64,000 nt of DNA from CAIVAT01 sp964525995 (GCA_964525995.1 CAZGIM010000007.1:110698-174697); one strand, 5' to 3'. Positions 1 through 9,018 are shown, counted from the stretch's first letter. The notes: a model not told the origin generated them from the sequence alone. Numbers and translations are program-made.

Positions 1-222
1 GTCACCGGTCTCTTTCCAGTACAAGTAGGCTAATGAGGACTTGGTTCCGGCGCCATCGGCGTGCATAATGTTACACCAATGCGGATCATTTCCGAGAATA
101 TCCGGTACTATTTTGCAGAAAGACTTGGGAAACAAACCCCGGTCAATTGTGCGGATTGCGTTATGAACATCCTCTTTTGTGGGAGAAACCCCGCGTTGCT
201 CGTATTTTGAGTTTCGGATCAT
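1..222 (-). CDS. purM: Phosphoribosylformylglycinamidine cyclo-ligase (AIR synthase), 5' part only
   Basis: The first 74 codons of a gene that runs off the left edge. The reverse-strand reading begins MIRNSKYEQRGVS and goes on through FCKIVPDILG to HADGAGTKSSLAY and YWKETGD. This is the N-terminus of the Bacteroidota form of PurM, including the conserved DGAGTKS nucleotide-binding stretch. The enzyme makes aminoimidazole ribonucleotide from FGAM with ATP in purine synthesis, in the cytoplasm. The ATG at 222-220 overlaps the TGA of the upstream OmpA-family gene (sequence ATGA), so translation is probably coupled to that unrelated envelope gene. Too short for most tracks because it is cut by the window edge; identity rests on recognised sequence, not a search. 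Confidence 0.85.
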   Translation of the reverse strand, partial: MIRNSKYEQRGVSPTKEDVHNAIRTIDRGLFPKSFCKIVPDILGNDPHWCNIMHADGAGTKSSLAYLYWKETGD

Positions 223-2843
223 TCAAAGATAATCTCGCCGTTCGCTTCATCCAAACTGAAGTTCCCAAACAATTTCAGGGTGTTATCGCCAAATTGGAAC
301 GAAACAATCTTTTTATTGACGGTGGCTTTCAAGTCATTAACCGTGTTCTTCCCGATACGGACCGATTTAAGGGTGACCACGGCCTTATCGGTCACGGTGC
401 CTTCTCCTAAAATCTTGGTGGGATCGCCCTCGAAATTTGACTTGTCGATAACCCCGTCTTTCAGCAGTTTAAGGATAATAGCCGGAGAGATGTACAGGGA
501 CTTCTCTTTTGAGTCCAGGACAAAGGTGGTCGTAATCCCGTTAATGTATCCGGTACCTTCGAAATATCCCTCTTTGGTTTTTTTGACAGTCACGTTGTTT
601 TCCTCCGGCTTGACCACAAGTTCGATCTTTGTCGGACTTGTTTTTACAATTTTTGCTTTAGGGATGTAATCATTTCGAAGGATGGAAAATTCAGTTCTTC
701 TGTTTAGTTGATGAGCGGCCTCTTTGATGGCTGTTGTGGGGAGCAGGGCAATAACCGAATCGTTCAGTATCGTTCCAGAGGTAAATACGTATCCTTCGCG
801 GGTGATATCTTTTGTAAGGGTTCGCGGAACCCTTTCGCCGTACCCTTTTGCAACCAGGCGCTCAGGGTCGATTCCTCGTGATATCAGGTAATCGACGACA
901 CTCTGGGCACGCCGCTGTGAAAGGATATCATTGCGTTCGTCAATATCGCGTGAATCAGTATGCGATGCCAGTTCAATGACCAGATTTTCGTTGGCATCCA
1001 GCGTTTCGATGAGTCCCTGCAGGGAATCGCGATACTGAGGCTTCAGATCCCATTTGGCCAGGTCATAAAGGATGTCGGGAAGTACCACCGGCTTTTTCGG
1101 GATCGGCCGAAGTACAAAATTCCGGATCAGGTCTTTGCTTTTTTCAAGACCAACCGTGGTTTCCCTACCTTTTTCATTGAAATAATCCTTTCGTGTCACG
1201 AGTATATCATACGTAGTATTTGCAGCGATCTGCATTTTGTTAAAGCTGTAATGGCCTTTATCATCTGTCTGATCCTCCAACTCTCGCCCGTTGGTACCCG
1301 TGATATGTACCGTTGCACCCGAAACCGGTTGCAGTGTTCGGTCGTCGGTAATGGTACCTTCAAGGGTGAAATATACAGGCGGTATCACGAATGAATAGAT
1401 GTCATCGCGTCCCTTTCCACCTGGCCGGTTGGAGGAAAAAAGACCCTGTTCTGATTCGTCGCCGTTAAAAACAATGGCAAAATCATCGGCCGAAGAATTG
1501 ATCGGATATCGCATATTTTCGGGGGTACTCCATCCGGGCTGAGCTGGCTGGGGAGCCTGATATGCCTGAGATGTGGCACCACTGATGTTGGAAAGGGGCT
1601 GCGCATCGCCCGAAGATTGCCATTGGTAACTGGTCGCACCACTGATCGTCGATAACTGTTGTCCTCCTTTGCTTTCCCACTGGTACGTTGGATTTTTACC
1701 AGACTTGGAAAAAGTTGAGACGAAAATATCAAGTCCCCCCATTCCCGGATGTCCGTTTGAAGCAAAATAGAGGACACTGTCGTTGCGGATGAAGGGAAAC
1801 AGCTCATCCCCAGGGGTATTAATTTCAGGTCCCAGATTTTTCTTAAGATACTTACCCGTTTTTTTATCCTTTTTTACGACCCAAATATCTTTTCCGCCGT
1901 ATCCTCCGGGTAAATCAGCCGAAAAATAGATGGATTCATCAGAGGAGAGGGAAGGATGTCCTACCACCGTTGAAGAATCGCCGCCTAAATCAATGATTTC
2001 AGGTTCTGACCAGTTGGATCCTCCTTGCCGACTTACTTTAAAAATGGCGCAACCGTTTTTGCGCCGGGGGTCGTTCCAACACCTGGTGAAATAGAACGCG
2101 GAGAAGCGTTGGTTGAATTGACCTACTCCGTCATTGGCTTTCGAATTGATCATCTCCCCGCCGTCGGCCACAACGGGCTTGCTCCAATCACCTTTTTTGT
2201 CAATCCTGCTGAAAAAGAAATCTGAAAAACCCAACCCGGTCCAATTGTCAATGTCCCTGCCTTTGGCTCCGTTACGGTCGGAAGTAAAGATGATCGAAAG
2301 AAATTTTTTATCGGCATAGGCAGCAGCAAATTCATCTTCTTTGGTGTTCAGCGGTTTTTCCCATTTCACGTCATATTTCGTCGGATTCTGAATCCACTCT
2401 TTGGCAAGAAGGCAACTCTCAATGGCAGCGTCAACCGATTTGTCGGCCGGCAACAATTCCTTATAGGCTTTATACTGTTTTATTGCTTCATCATAGTTAC
2501 CGTTAGTCTTCAGCATATTGGCATAGGAGAGAAGGACCTTAGGATCGTTTTTGACATATTTTGGGTTTGTGACGAGTCTTTTATAAGCAGTCTCCGCTTT
2601 TTTTGTATTGTTCATCATCCGGTAGCATTCGGCGATTCGCAGGGAGATTCGGTCCCGTTCGGCTTTATTGTTCTTTACTTTTGAGTATGCTTTTTGATAT
2701 TTCTGCAGGGCCAGTAAGTACATCTGATCAGAATAGGCCCCATCTGCCGCCCTTGTTTGCTTATTTTGTGCATAAAGGATCTGACAGGAGGCAGTGATCA
2801 GGATAAAAACCAGAGTTAGAAACCGGGGATGACGCATGTTCAT
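219..2843 (-). CDS. OmpA-family envelope protein: TPR, PD40 propeller, CarboxypepD_reg-like, OmpA, degenerate retropepsin-like tail
   Basis: An 874-residue exported protein with a signal peptide (about 1-25, ending ILYA-QN). Domains in order: TPR helices (about 28-160); PD40/WD40-like propeller strands (about 170-485; GRDIDNWTG, GGYGGKDIWVV, GGLDIFV, GGKGRDDIYSF); a carboxypeptidase-regulatory-like beta sandwich (about 488-585); and an OmpA/Pal peptidoglycan-binding domain (about 590-735; ELASHTDSRD, LSQRRAQSVVDYL, NRRTEF). A C-terminal domain of about 135 residues resembles retropepsin-like aspartic proteases, but its active-site triplet is D777-S-K instead of D-T/S-G. A 50-residue Ig-repeat-like piece (about 386-436) interrupts the propeller. 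The family usually tethers outer-membrane or secretion complexes to peptidoglycan. Its stop overlaps the purM start. Function beyond anchoring is not known. Confidence 0.85.
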   Translation of the reverse strand: MNMRHPRFLTLVFILITASCQILYAQNKQTRAADGAYSDQMYLLALQKYQKAYSKVKNNKAERDRISLRIAECYRMMNNTKKAETAYKRLVTNPKYVKNDPKVLLSYANMLKTNGNYDEAIKQYKAYKELLPADKSVDAAIESCLLAKEWIQNPTKYDVKWEKPLNTKEDEFAAAYADKKFLSIIFTSDRNGAKGRDIDNWTGLGFSDFFFSRIDKKGDWSKPVVADGGEMINSKANDGVGQFNQRFSAFYFTRCWNDPRRKNGCAIFKVSRQGGSNWSEPEIIDLGGDSSTVVGHPSLSSDESIYFSADLPGGYGGKDIWVVKKDKKTGKYLKKNLGPEINTPGDELFPFIRNDSVLYFASNGHPGMGGLDIFVSTFSKSGKNPTYQWESKGGQQLSTISGATSYQWQSSGDAQPLSNISGATSQAYQAPQPAQPGWSTPENMRYPINSSADDFAIVFNGDESEQGLFSSNRPGGKGRDDIYSFVIPPVYFTLEGTITDDRTLQPVSGATVHITGTNGRELEDQTDDKGHYSFNKMQIAANTTYDILVTRKDYFNEKGRETTVGLEKSKDLIRNFVLRPIPKKPVVLPDILYDLAKWDLKPQYRDSLQGLIETLDANENLVIELASHTDSRDIDERNDILSQRRAQSVVDYLISRGIDPERLVAKGYGERVPRTLTKDITREGYVFTSGTILNDSVIALLPTTAIKEAAHQLNRRTEFSILRNDYIPKAKIVKTSPTKIELVVKPEENNVTVKKTKEGYFEGTGYINGITTTFVLDSKEKSLYISPAIILKLLKDGVIDKSNFEGDPTKILGEGTVTDKAVVTLKSVRIGKNTVNDLKATVNKKIVSFQFGDNTLKLFGNFSLDEANGEIIFE

Positions 2844-2869
2844 GCTGATTGGATATGCTTTATAACGTA

Positions 2870-2877
2870 CAAAGATA
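2870..2877 (-). promoter_or_regulatory. Bacteroidota -7 box upstream of the OmpA-family gene
   Basis: Reverse strand reads TATCTTTG, an exact TAnnTTTG match, 27 bp before the ATG. No TTG lies at the expected distance upstream, so only the -7 box is supported. The predicted leader is about 20 nt. Confidence 0.45.
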
Positions 2878-2902
2878 GATAAAAGTCTGGTGTGAAAAGA
2901 TA

Positions 2903-2942
2903 AAAAAAAGAACCCTGACGGTTAAGCTACCGTCAGGGTTCA
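2903..2942 (-). terminator. Rho-independent terminator of secDF
   Basis: A perfect 13-bp inverted repeat (2911-2923 with 2930-2942, loop TAAGCT) is followed on the minus strand by eight T residues (A-run at 2903-2910 on the plus strand). It lies 20 bp after the secDF stop codon, and therefore separates secDF from the OmpA-family gene downstream. Confidence 0.93.
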
Positions 2943-2962
2943 AATAGGATACAGACAAGGAT

Positions 2963-5900
2963 TTATTTACTCTTGTTTTTTCCGGATAATTCTTTCCTTT
3001 CACGGCGTTTTTTCTGCCAGTTCAGAATGTCATACGAGATAGGCGTAGCAACGAATACCGAAGAGTAGGTTCCGATGATAACGCCAGCTGTCAGTGCAAA
3101 GGTGAATCCCCTGAGCACTTCACCACCGAAAATAAAGATAATGATCAGTGTGACCAGGGTGACTCCTGAAGTGTTGATGGTTCGACCCAATGTGCTGTTG
3201 ATAGCTCCGTTGATATTTACGGCAAGATCGCGTTTGGGGTACAAAGCCCGGTATTCACGGATCCTGTCGAAGATGATAACGGTGTCCATGATGGAATATC
3301 CGATGATGGTCAGAATGGCAGCTATAAAGTGCTGATCCACCTCCATGCCGAATGGTAAAATACCGTAGAAGATAGAGAAGAGGCTGATGATGATCAACGA
3401 GTCGTGGAACAATGCAATGACACCTCCAAGTCCGAACTGCCAGTTTTTGAACCGGATTGCTATATAGATAAAGATGATGAGGAGTGAGAACATAACAGCC
3501 ATAAACGATTTCCAGATCAGGGCATAGCTGATCGTGGGATCAACCCTCTGAGAGCTTAACAGGCCAATCACTTTGGTGGCATCGGTTGCTTTGAAATCCG
3601 GGTACGATAAGGGAACTTTATAATAAGATTTTACTCCGTTGTATAACTTCGCATTCACGATTGAATCAGCCTTTTGGTCGCGCTCACTGATCAAATACTT
3701 GGTAGTGATCTTGACCTGATTGTTCGGTCCGAACGTTTTTACTTCGGGCGATTCACCGAACTGAGAACGGAGAGATTCGCGGATGTGGTTGGTTGAAACA
3801 TTCTGATCAAAACGGACAATAAAACTGCGGCCACCGGTAAAATCAAGACCCGGGTCGAGTCCCCTGATGAAAATACTGAAGATTCCGGGAACTAAAAGGG
3901 CTATTGACAGAATATACATCTTTTTACGAAGTCCGATGAAATTGATCTTCGTGTTATGGAGCAAATCCATGGTAAAGCGGTTGCCCGTGGTAATATGCAT
4001 ATCGCGGTCGAGCATCCATTCAAAGACCAGTCGGGCAATGAAGATTGAGGAGAACAGGGAGAGCAGAAGACCTAACACGAGGGTGGTGGCAAAACCTTGA
4101 ACCGGGCCCGAACCAAAAATATAAAGGACAATACCGGTGAGAATGGTAGTCACGTGACCGTCGATGATGGCCGAAAGGGCGTGCCTGAAACCATCCTTTA
4201 CGACCAGTCGCATTCCTTTACCTGCCCGTATTTCCTCTCGCATACGCTCATAAATGATAACGTTGGAGTCAACCGCCATAGCCAGCGTAAGAACAATACC
4301 GGCAATACCAGGTAGGGTCAGAACCGCACCGATGGAGGCCATCACACCAAACAGGAAGAATACGTTGGCAAAGAGCGCGATGTCGGCAACGTGTCCAGCG
4401 CGGTTATAATAGAGCGACATATAAAGGAGCACACCGATGAATGCAATGATGAACGAGAGCAAACCGGCGTTAATGGATTCCTGGCCGAGGGAGGGGCCGA
4501 CGATTTCTTCAGCAACGATTCGTGCGGGTGCGGGCAGCTTTCCGGCTTTAAGAATGTTGGCAAGGTCCTGGGCCTCTTCAACGGTCATGTTGCCGCCGGT
4601 GATTGACGACATCCCATTGGGAATTTCACCGTTTACATTCGGATAGCTGTAGATATACCCGTCAAGTACAATGGCAATCTGTTTTCCGATATTTTCACCG
4701 GTGAGCCGTTTCCAGATTCTTGCCCCTTCAGAGTTCATCGACATGGATACTTCAACCCTGCCATTTTGATCGTAGTCCTGACGCGCATTGGTGATCACGT
4801 CGCCGCCCAGGGCAGGACTGCCGTCTCTAGAAGTTATTTTTAATGCAACGAGTTCGAGGACGTCTTTTGCCTCATCCCTTGGTTTTACCGTCCAGGCTAA
4901 TTTTATATCGCGTGGGAAGAGATTTTTTGTCAGCCGGAGCATATGGTTCACTCGTGCTGTGTCCTTGATGAAAGCCCTACCGACCATGGCTGTCTGACCC
5001 GCTACGTATTGACCATTTTTATCCTGGTAAATGGCAGGGTTCAGATAGGCGAACAGAGGATTCAACCTGGCATATTCTTCAAAGGATTGTTGCCGCTTTG
5101 CTGCAACAGAGGCAGCAGAGGTATCCTTCCCAAGTTGTTTAAGCAGCGCATTACCCTTGGAAGTATCGGCTTTGCCGGTATCCGGTTTTGCTTTTGCTGC
5201 CTGTTTGGGGGCCTCTTTTTTTTCAGCCAGGACCTGTTTTGACGCAATAGCTTTTGCAGTGGCCGCGGTATCGGCACGGAGGGTACTGTCGCTGGCTATT
5301 GAATCTGTACCGGCAAGGAGCAGTCCGGGCAGTTTTTTGTTGGCTTCGGCAAAGAAGGGCTGAAGATCAGGGAATTGATAAGTTTCCCAAAATTCAAGCT
5401 GTGCGGTTCCCTGCAAAAGCTTACGTACACGCTCGGGATCTTTAATACCGGGTAATTCGATCAGGATTCTTCCGGCGGTCTGAAGTTTTTGAATATTAGG
5501 TTGTGCCACACCAAATCGGTTGATACGGGTAGTCAGAATGTTATAAGTTCTGTCGATCGCGGCATTGCTCTCTTCCCTGATCACCTTCACAACATCCTGA
5601 TTGCTGCTGTTGTAGTTTATTTTATCTTTCAGTTCGACGGTATTAAAAATAGCGGCTAATTTGGCATTGGGATCGAGTTCGGTAAAGGATTTATAGAAGA
5701 GATCCACAAAATCGGCAGTGCTGGATTTTTCTTTTTCAATGGCAATCAGCATTGCCTTATTGAAAGTCGGATCCTGGTTATATCCCGACAGGGCGCGAAT
5801 GACGTCGGGCACTGAGACGGACATCGTCACATTCATACCGCCTTTAAGGTCGAGACCCAGATTGATCTCACGTTCACGAACATCTTTCAGGGTGTACTTC

Positions 5901-6166
5901 TTGAGGAGGATATTGTAAACGGTCACATTGGCCATGGAATCGTTATAATATTCAAGCCGGGATTTGGCAAGCGAATCATAAAAATACTCTTCCATCAGCC
6001 GGTCGCCCTTTGCCATCTCCTTTGCCATCGCGGTCACCTGGGGAGCATTGGCGTAATCATTTGCTTTTCCGGAGTAAATGTAGCTTATGACAGTAAAGGA
6101 TAGCTGAAATAAACATACCAAGACAAATGTGATCGCAAAAAATTTAATAACACCTTTATTCTGCAT
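2963..6166 (-). CDS. secDF: Protein translocase subunit SecDF (fused SecD and SecF)
   Basis: A 1067-residue inner-membrane protein that uses the proton-motive force to help SecYEG pull exported proteins out of the membrane. The SecD half has an N-terminal membrane segment (about 6-27), the P1 periplasmic domain starting at LGLDLKGGMNV, and the second conserved block ARIVAEEIVGPSLG followed by five membrane segments. The SecF half begins near NFIGLRKKMYILS with its own GLDFTGGRSFIVRF block and RTINTSGVTLVTL segment. Fusion of the two is usual in Bacteroidota. A Lys/Ala-rich low-complexity stretch (about 295-355) sits inside the P1 domain and is likely a flexible insertion. It is a single-gene unit with a good promoter and a strong terminator; secY lies 32 kb away in the same window. 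Confidence 0.97.
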   Translation of the reverse strand: MQNKGVIKFFAITFVLVCLFQLSFTVISYIYSGKANDYANAPQVTAMAKEMAKGDRLMEEYFYDSLAKSRLEYYNDSMANVTVYNILLKKYTLKDVREREINLGLDLKGGMNVTMSVSVPDVIRALSGYNQDPTFNKAMLIAIEKEKSSTADFVDLFYKSFTELDPNAKLAAIFNTVELKDKINYNSSNQDVVKVIREESNAAIDRTYNILTTRINRFGVAQPNIQKLQTAGRILIELPGIKDPERVRKLLQGTAQLEFWETYQFPDLQPFFAEANKKLPGLLLAGTDSIASDSTLRADTAATAKAIASKQVLAEKKEAPKQAAKAKPDTGKADTSKGNALLKQLGKDTSAASVAAKRQQSFEEYARLNPLFAYLNPAIYQDKNGQYVAGQTAMVGRAFIKDTARVNHMLRLTKNLFPRDIKLAWTVKPRDEAKDVLELVALKITSRDGSPALGGDVITNARQDYDQNGRVEVSMSMNSEGARIWKRLTGENIGKQIAIVLDGYIYSYPNVNGEIPNGMSSITGGNMTVEEAQDLANILKAGKLPAPARIVAEEIVGPSLGQESINAGLLSFIIAFIGVLLYMSLYYNRAGHVADIALFANVFFLFGVMASIGAVLTLPGIAGIVLTLAMAVDSNVIIYERMREEIRAGKGMRLVVKDGFRHALSAIIDGHVTTILTGIVLYIFGSGPVQGFATTLVLGLLLSLFSSIFIARLVFEWMLDRDMHITTGNRFTMDLLHNTKINFIGLRKKMYILSIALLVPGIFSIFIRGLDPGLDFTGGRSFIVRFDQNVSTNHIRESLRSQFGESPEVKTFGPNNQVKITTKYLISERDQKADSIVNAKLYNGVKSYYKVPLSYPDFKATDATKVIGLLSSQRVDPTISYALIWKSFMAVMFSLLIIFIYIAIRFKNWQFGLGGVIALFHDSLIIISLFSIFYGILPFGMEVDQHFIAAILTIIGYSIMDTVIIFDRIREYRALYPKRDLAVNINGAINSTLGRTINTSGVTLVTLIIIFIFGGEVLRGFTFALTAGVIIGTYSSVFVATPISYDILNWQKKRRERKELSGKNKSK

Positions 6167-6218
6167 GAGTTCTGAATTTTAATGTACTGGTTTTCAATAT
6201 GCCTGTTTTTTGAGGGTG

Positions 6219-6249
6219 CAAAATTAGAAAATTCCTTGGAAATAACCAA
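6219..6249 (-). promoter_or_regulatory. Promoter of secDF
   Basis: The minus strand carries TTG (6249-6247), 20 bp, then TAATTTTG (6226-6219), matching the Bacteroidota TTG/TAnnTTTG pattern with near-ideal spacing. Predicted start near 6212 leaves a leader of about 45 nt before the ATG at 6166. Confidence 0.65.
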
Positions 6250-6289
6250 TGAAATTAATTAGCGCTTTTTAAATGGCGGGATTCGGGGA

Positions 6290-6712
6290 TCATTCGCTGA
6301 ATTTAATCTTACCCGAAGTTTCACCGGGTTTGAGGCGTACCAGCCGGAAGTACCGCCATTCGTACTCGCTGTTTCGCCCGGCTGTCGGCTCCAGGTCGGC
6401 ATTTTTGATCAGAAATTTGTCGGTTGGATGCACTAGCAATCTCTTTGTTCCAGGGAAGGGCTTTTCTGAGATCCTTGTCACGACAAAATAGCCAATACTG
6501 TCATGCGGACCGATAGCGTCAAAGGCTTTTTTATAGGTGCCACGGTTCAGCGTGAACCAACCCTGAGTCACCCAGAACCCCGAGTTCCCCTGGTTTACGT
6601 AACGTGCAAAGGAAACATAAATGGATTCGGGATAATCATTTTGAAATAGAATCTGCGAGGTGGCCGCCGTTGCCAGGAATATAAGAATTCCAGTAAGAAA
6701 TAATCTGACCAT
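6290..6712 (-). CDS. Small secreted protein, DUF1036-like
   Basis: 140 residues if translation starts at the ATG at 6712. That start gives a clean signal peptide (MVRLFLTGILIFLATAATSQ); the longer TTG start at 6769 would put 19 polar residues in front of it. The mature part reads YPESIYVSFARYVNQG, then GFWVTQGWFTLNRGTYK, resembling the DUF1036 pattern in which a periplasmic protein has a GW-W-L-PG core of unknown role. The family assignment is by eye only. The upstream HEAT-like gene ends 53 bp before it, so the two probably share one transcript. No catalytic residues were recognised. Confidence 0.6.
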   Translation of the reverse strand: MVRLFLTGILIFLATAATSQILFQNDYPESIYVSFARYVNQGNSGFWVTQGWFTLNRGTYKKAFDAIGPHDSIGYFVVTRISEKPFPGTKRLLVHPTDKFLIKNADLEPTAGRNSEYEWRYFRLVRLKPGETSGKIKFSE

Positions 6713-6765
6713 GGATATCCGAATTGGTTGTTCTACCAAAGGTAATAAAGAATGCCGATACCGTT

Positions 6766-7293
6766 TCAAACCCCAATTTTTTTAAGTATTTTTTTTGCAT
6801 GGCTTCTAAAGCCGGGCGACTCCTCTTCCATTCGCCATTCAATGGAATCGGACAGCTCTTTCCGGATATCGGGTTCCAATAGCGAAATACGGTACAGAAT
6901 ATCCATACAATATACTTTAACGGCAACACTTTCATGAGGCGAAACCAGCCAGTCGAAACATAGTGAAATCATCAGACCCAGTTCAGATTCGACAGGCAGG
7001 GGTGCCCGGTTTAGCATTCGCAGGGCATGCCTTTTCAGTCCATCGTGGCTGAATTGACCAAGCCTATGCATGATTTTTCCCGCGACCGGTTCCAAAAGAT
7101 GGGGTTGTTTTTCAGTAATGGTATCGATTACCCAGGCAGCCCTTCTGCTGAAAGGTTCCTCATTGGCAAGAAAGATGGTAAAAAGAACCTCAAAGAGCCT
7201 GGGTCTTTGAGTCACAAGCCCTGCAATCATATCCGTATTTCTGCGGCTGGTCTCGGATGCTAACAAGGATTTAATTTGATCGAAATCAGTCAA
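6766..7293 (-). CDS. HEAT-repeat-like alpha-solenoid protein
   Basis: 175 residues, predicted all-helical and without a signal peptide or membrane segment, so cytoplasmic. Helix pairs such as FSRRAAWVIDTITEKQP, GLKRHALRMLNRAP, ESVAVKVYCMDILYRIS and GFRSHAKKILKKIGV have the spacing of HEAT/ARM repeats, which are protein-binding scaffolds. The partner cannot be told from sequence. It is the first gene of a probable two-gene unit with the secreted protein at 6290-6712. A TAnnTTTG box lies about 40 bp upstream. Confidence 0.7.
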   Translation of the reverse strand: MTDFDQIKSLLASETSRRNTDMIAGLVTQRPRLFEVLFTIFLANEEPFSRRAAWVIDTITEKQPHLLEPVAGKIMHRLGQFSHDGLKRHALRMLNRAPLPVESELGLMISLCFDWLVSPHESVAVKVYCMDILYRISLLEPDIRKELSDSIEWRMEEESPGFRSHAKKILKKIGV

Positions 7294-7333
7294 TAAAGTA
7301 GTATTTTATGAGGTAAAACAGGTACTGATCATG

Positions 7334-7341
7334 CAAAAATA
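7334..7341 (-). promoter_or_regulatory. -7 box for the HEAT-like gene
   Basis: Minus strand reads TATTTTTG (TAnnTTTG). The start codon is about 40 bp downstream. No TTG at the proper distance. Confidence 0.4.
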
Positions 7342-7389
7342 TTATTTTCTAAAATATCATTGACTGTGAGATATTAAGATGATAATTTA

Positions 7390-7397
7390 TACTTTTG
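7390..7397 (+). promoter_or_regulatory. -7 box, candidate promoter for the arginine decarboxylase gene
   Basis: TACTTTTG matches TAnnTTTG and is followed by GC as at other good promoters here. The nearest TTG (7360-7362) is 27 bp upstream, longer than the usual 19-20, so the promoter is uncertain. Confidence 0.4.
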
Positions 7398-7623
7398 CAT
7401 TTTTTTAATGTAACACACTTACATTGATAAGAAAATTGCAATTCAAATGACTCGGATTTTGGTATATTATAGTATCTACATTATTTGGATTTAAAAAATA
7501 ACTTTGATTTGGTGTGTCGGGAGTTTGATATAAACTGGTTTATTTGAATCTGACGAATCTATTATTTTGTTTTAAATATATTATCGGATTTATTCACGCT
7601 CATACCAAAATAATTCTTGATGA

Positions 7624-9018
7624 ATGAAAAATAAGTACATTGATCTCATCCAGCAGACCTTCGATTTTCCCCAGGATGAATTTGAGGTCATCGACAGTGA
7701 ACTCTATTTCCATAAAGTTCCTGTAATGGATATTATTAAGCAATACGGAACTCCATTAAAGATTTCCTATCTGCCCAAAATCAGTTCACAGATACAGCGG
7801 GCCAAGAGGCTGTTCAACGTGGCTATGGCAAAGGTCGATTATCAGGGTGATTACCATTATTGTTATTGCACCAAAAGTTCCCACTTCAGTTTTGTACTGG
7901 AAGAGGTGCTGAAAAACGACGTCCACCTTGAGACTTCTTCAGCCTTTGACATAAACCTGATCGAAGATCTGGCTGAGAAGAGACTTTTTTCAAAGGATCG
8001 ATATATTATCTGTAACGGTTTCAAGCGACCGATGTATATCGAAAATATCGTTACCCTGGTCAATAACGGCTATTCCAATGTGATTCCGGTATTGGATAAC
8101 CTGTTTGAGCTGGAGAAATACGAACCGGAGATCAAGAACCGCGTAAAATTAGGTATCCGGATTGCCTCGGAAGAGGAACCCAGGTTCGATTTCTATACAT
8201 CCAGGCTGGGAATCCGATACAATGATATCATACCCTATTACCAGGAGAAGATCCAGAAAAATCCGAATTTTGAATTGAAAATGCTTCATTTCTTTATTAA
8301 TACCGGAATCAAGGATAAGGCCTACTATTGGAATGAGCTAACTAAGAGTGTGAATGTTTATTGCGAGTTAAAGAAAATCTGCCCTGAACTGACCTTCCTG
8401 AATATCGGAGGTGGCCTGCCAATTAAAAATTCACTTGATTTTGTTTATGATTATGAATATATGACTGAGGAAATCATTGCTCAGATAAAAAGTATATGTG
8501 AGCGAAATGATGTTCCGGAACCGGATATTTTTACAGAGTTCGGATCGTTCACAGTAGGCGAAAGCGGAGCTGTATTATTCTCAATTATTGATCAGAAAAG
8601 GCAAAATGATCGGGAGATTTGGAATATGATCGACAGTTCCTTCATGACCACGCTTCCCGATACCTGGGCGATTAACCAGAAGTTCATTCTGCTTGCAGTG
8701 AATAACTGGGATGTCGAGTATGAAAGGGTTTTTTTAGGAGGACTGACGTGCGACAGTGAGGACTTCTACAATGCCGAAGAGCACAGTAATGCCGTATTTC
8801 TTCCAAAAATTAATCCGTCGGAACCTCAATATATTGGATTGTTCCATACAGGGGCTTATCAGGAGTCGATAGGCGGTTACGGGGGAATTCAGCACTGTCT
8901 GATCCCTGCTCCCAAGCATGTTTTAATTGATTATGACAAAGAGACTGATGAGATCACGACCAAACTGTTTTCCAAGGAGCAAAGTTTCAAATCGATGTTG
9001 AAAATTCTTGGCTATTGA
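7624..9018 (+). CDS. Arginine decarboxylase, PLP-dependent fold-III type
   Basis: 464 residues. The alanine-racemase-fold decarboxylase features are present: a PLP lysine in YCTKSSHF (K84), the phosphate-binding glycine loop NIGGGLPI, EFGSFTVGESG, and CDSEDFY near the C-terminus that supplies active-site Cys-Asp. This is the short Bacteroidota arginine decarboxylase rather than the 630-residue SpeA of enterobacteria; it lacks the inserted helical domain. Expected reaction: L-arginine to agmatine and CO2, the first step of polyamine synthesis. The next gene, 75 bp downstream, is deoxyhypusine-synthase-like, which fits a polyamine operon. Diaminopimelate or ornithine decarboxylase activity cannot be fully excluded from sequence alone. 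Confidence 0.82.
   Translation: MKNKYIDLIQQTFDFPQDEFEVIDSELYFHKVPVMDIIKQYGTPLKISYLPKISSQIQRAKRLFNVAMAKVDYQGDYHYCYCTKSSHFSFVLEEVLKNDVHLETSSAFDINLIEDLAEKRLFSKDRYIICNGFKRPMYIENIVTLVNNGYSNVIPVLDNLFELEKYEPEIKNRVKLGIRIASEEEPRFDFYTSRLGIRYNDIIPYYQEKIQKNPNFELKMLHFFINTGIKDKAYYWNELTKSVNVYCELKKICPELTFLNIGGGLPIKNSLDFVYDYEYMTEEIIAQIKSICERNDVPEPDIFTEFGSFTVGESGAVLFSIIDQKRQNDREIWNMIDSSFMTTLPDTWAINQKFILLAVNNWDVEYERVFLGGLTCDSEDFYNAEEHSNAVFLPKINPSEPQYIGLFHTGAYQESIGGYGGIQHCLIPAPKHVLIDYDKETDEITTKLFSKEQSFKSMLKILGY

Larger units (their letters stand above)
7294..7623. other. 330-bp AT-rich divergent intergenic region
   Basis: No coding potential was seen. It holds a -7 box for each flanking transcript (7334-7341 minus; 7390-7397 plus) and one CANTTAC heptamer (7416-7422) of the kind found in arrays at 18.8 and 23.2 kb. 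If the plus-strand box is used, the arginine decarboxylase mRNA has a leader of about 220 nt in which I see no strong hairpin. Confidence 0.6.
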
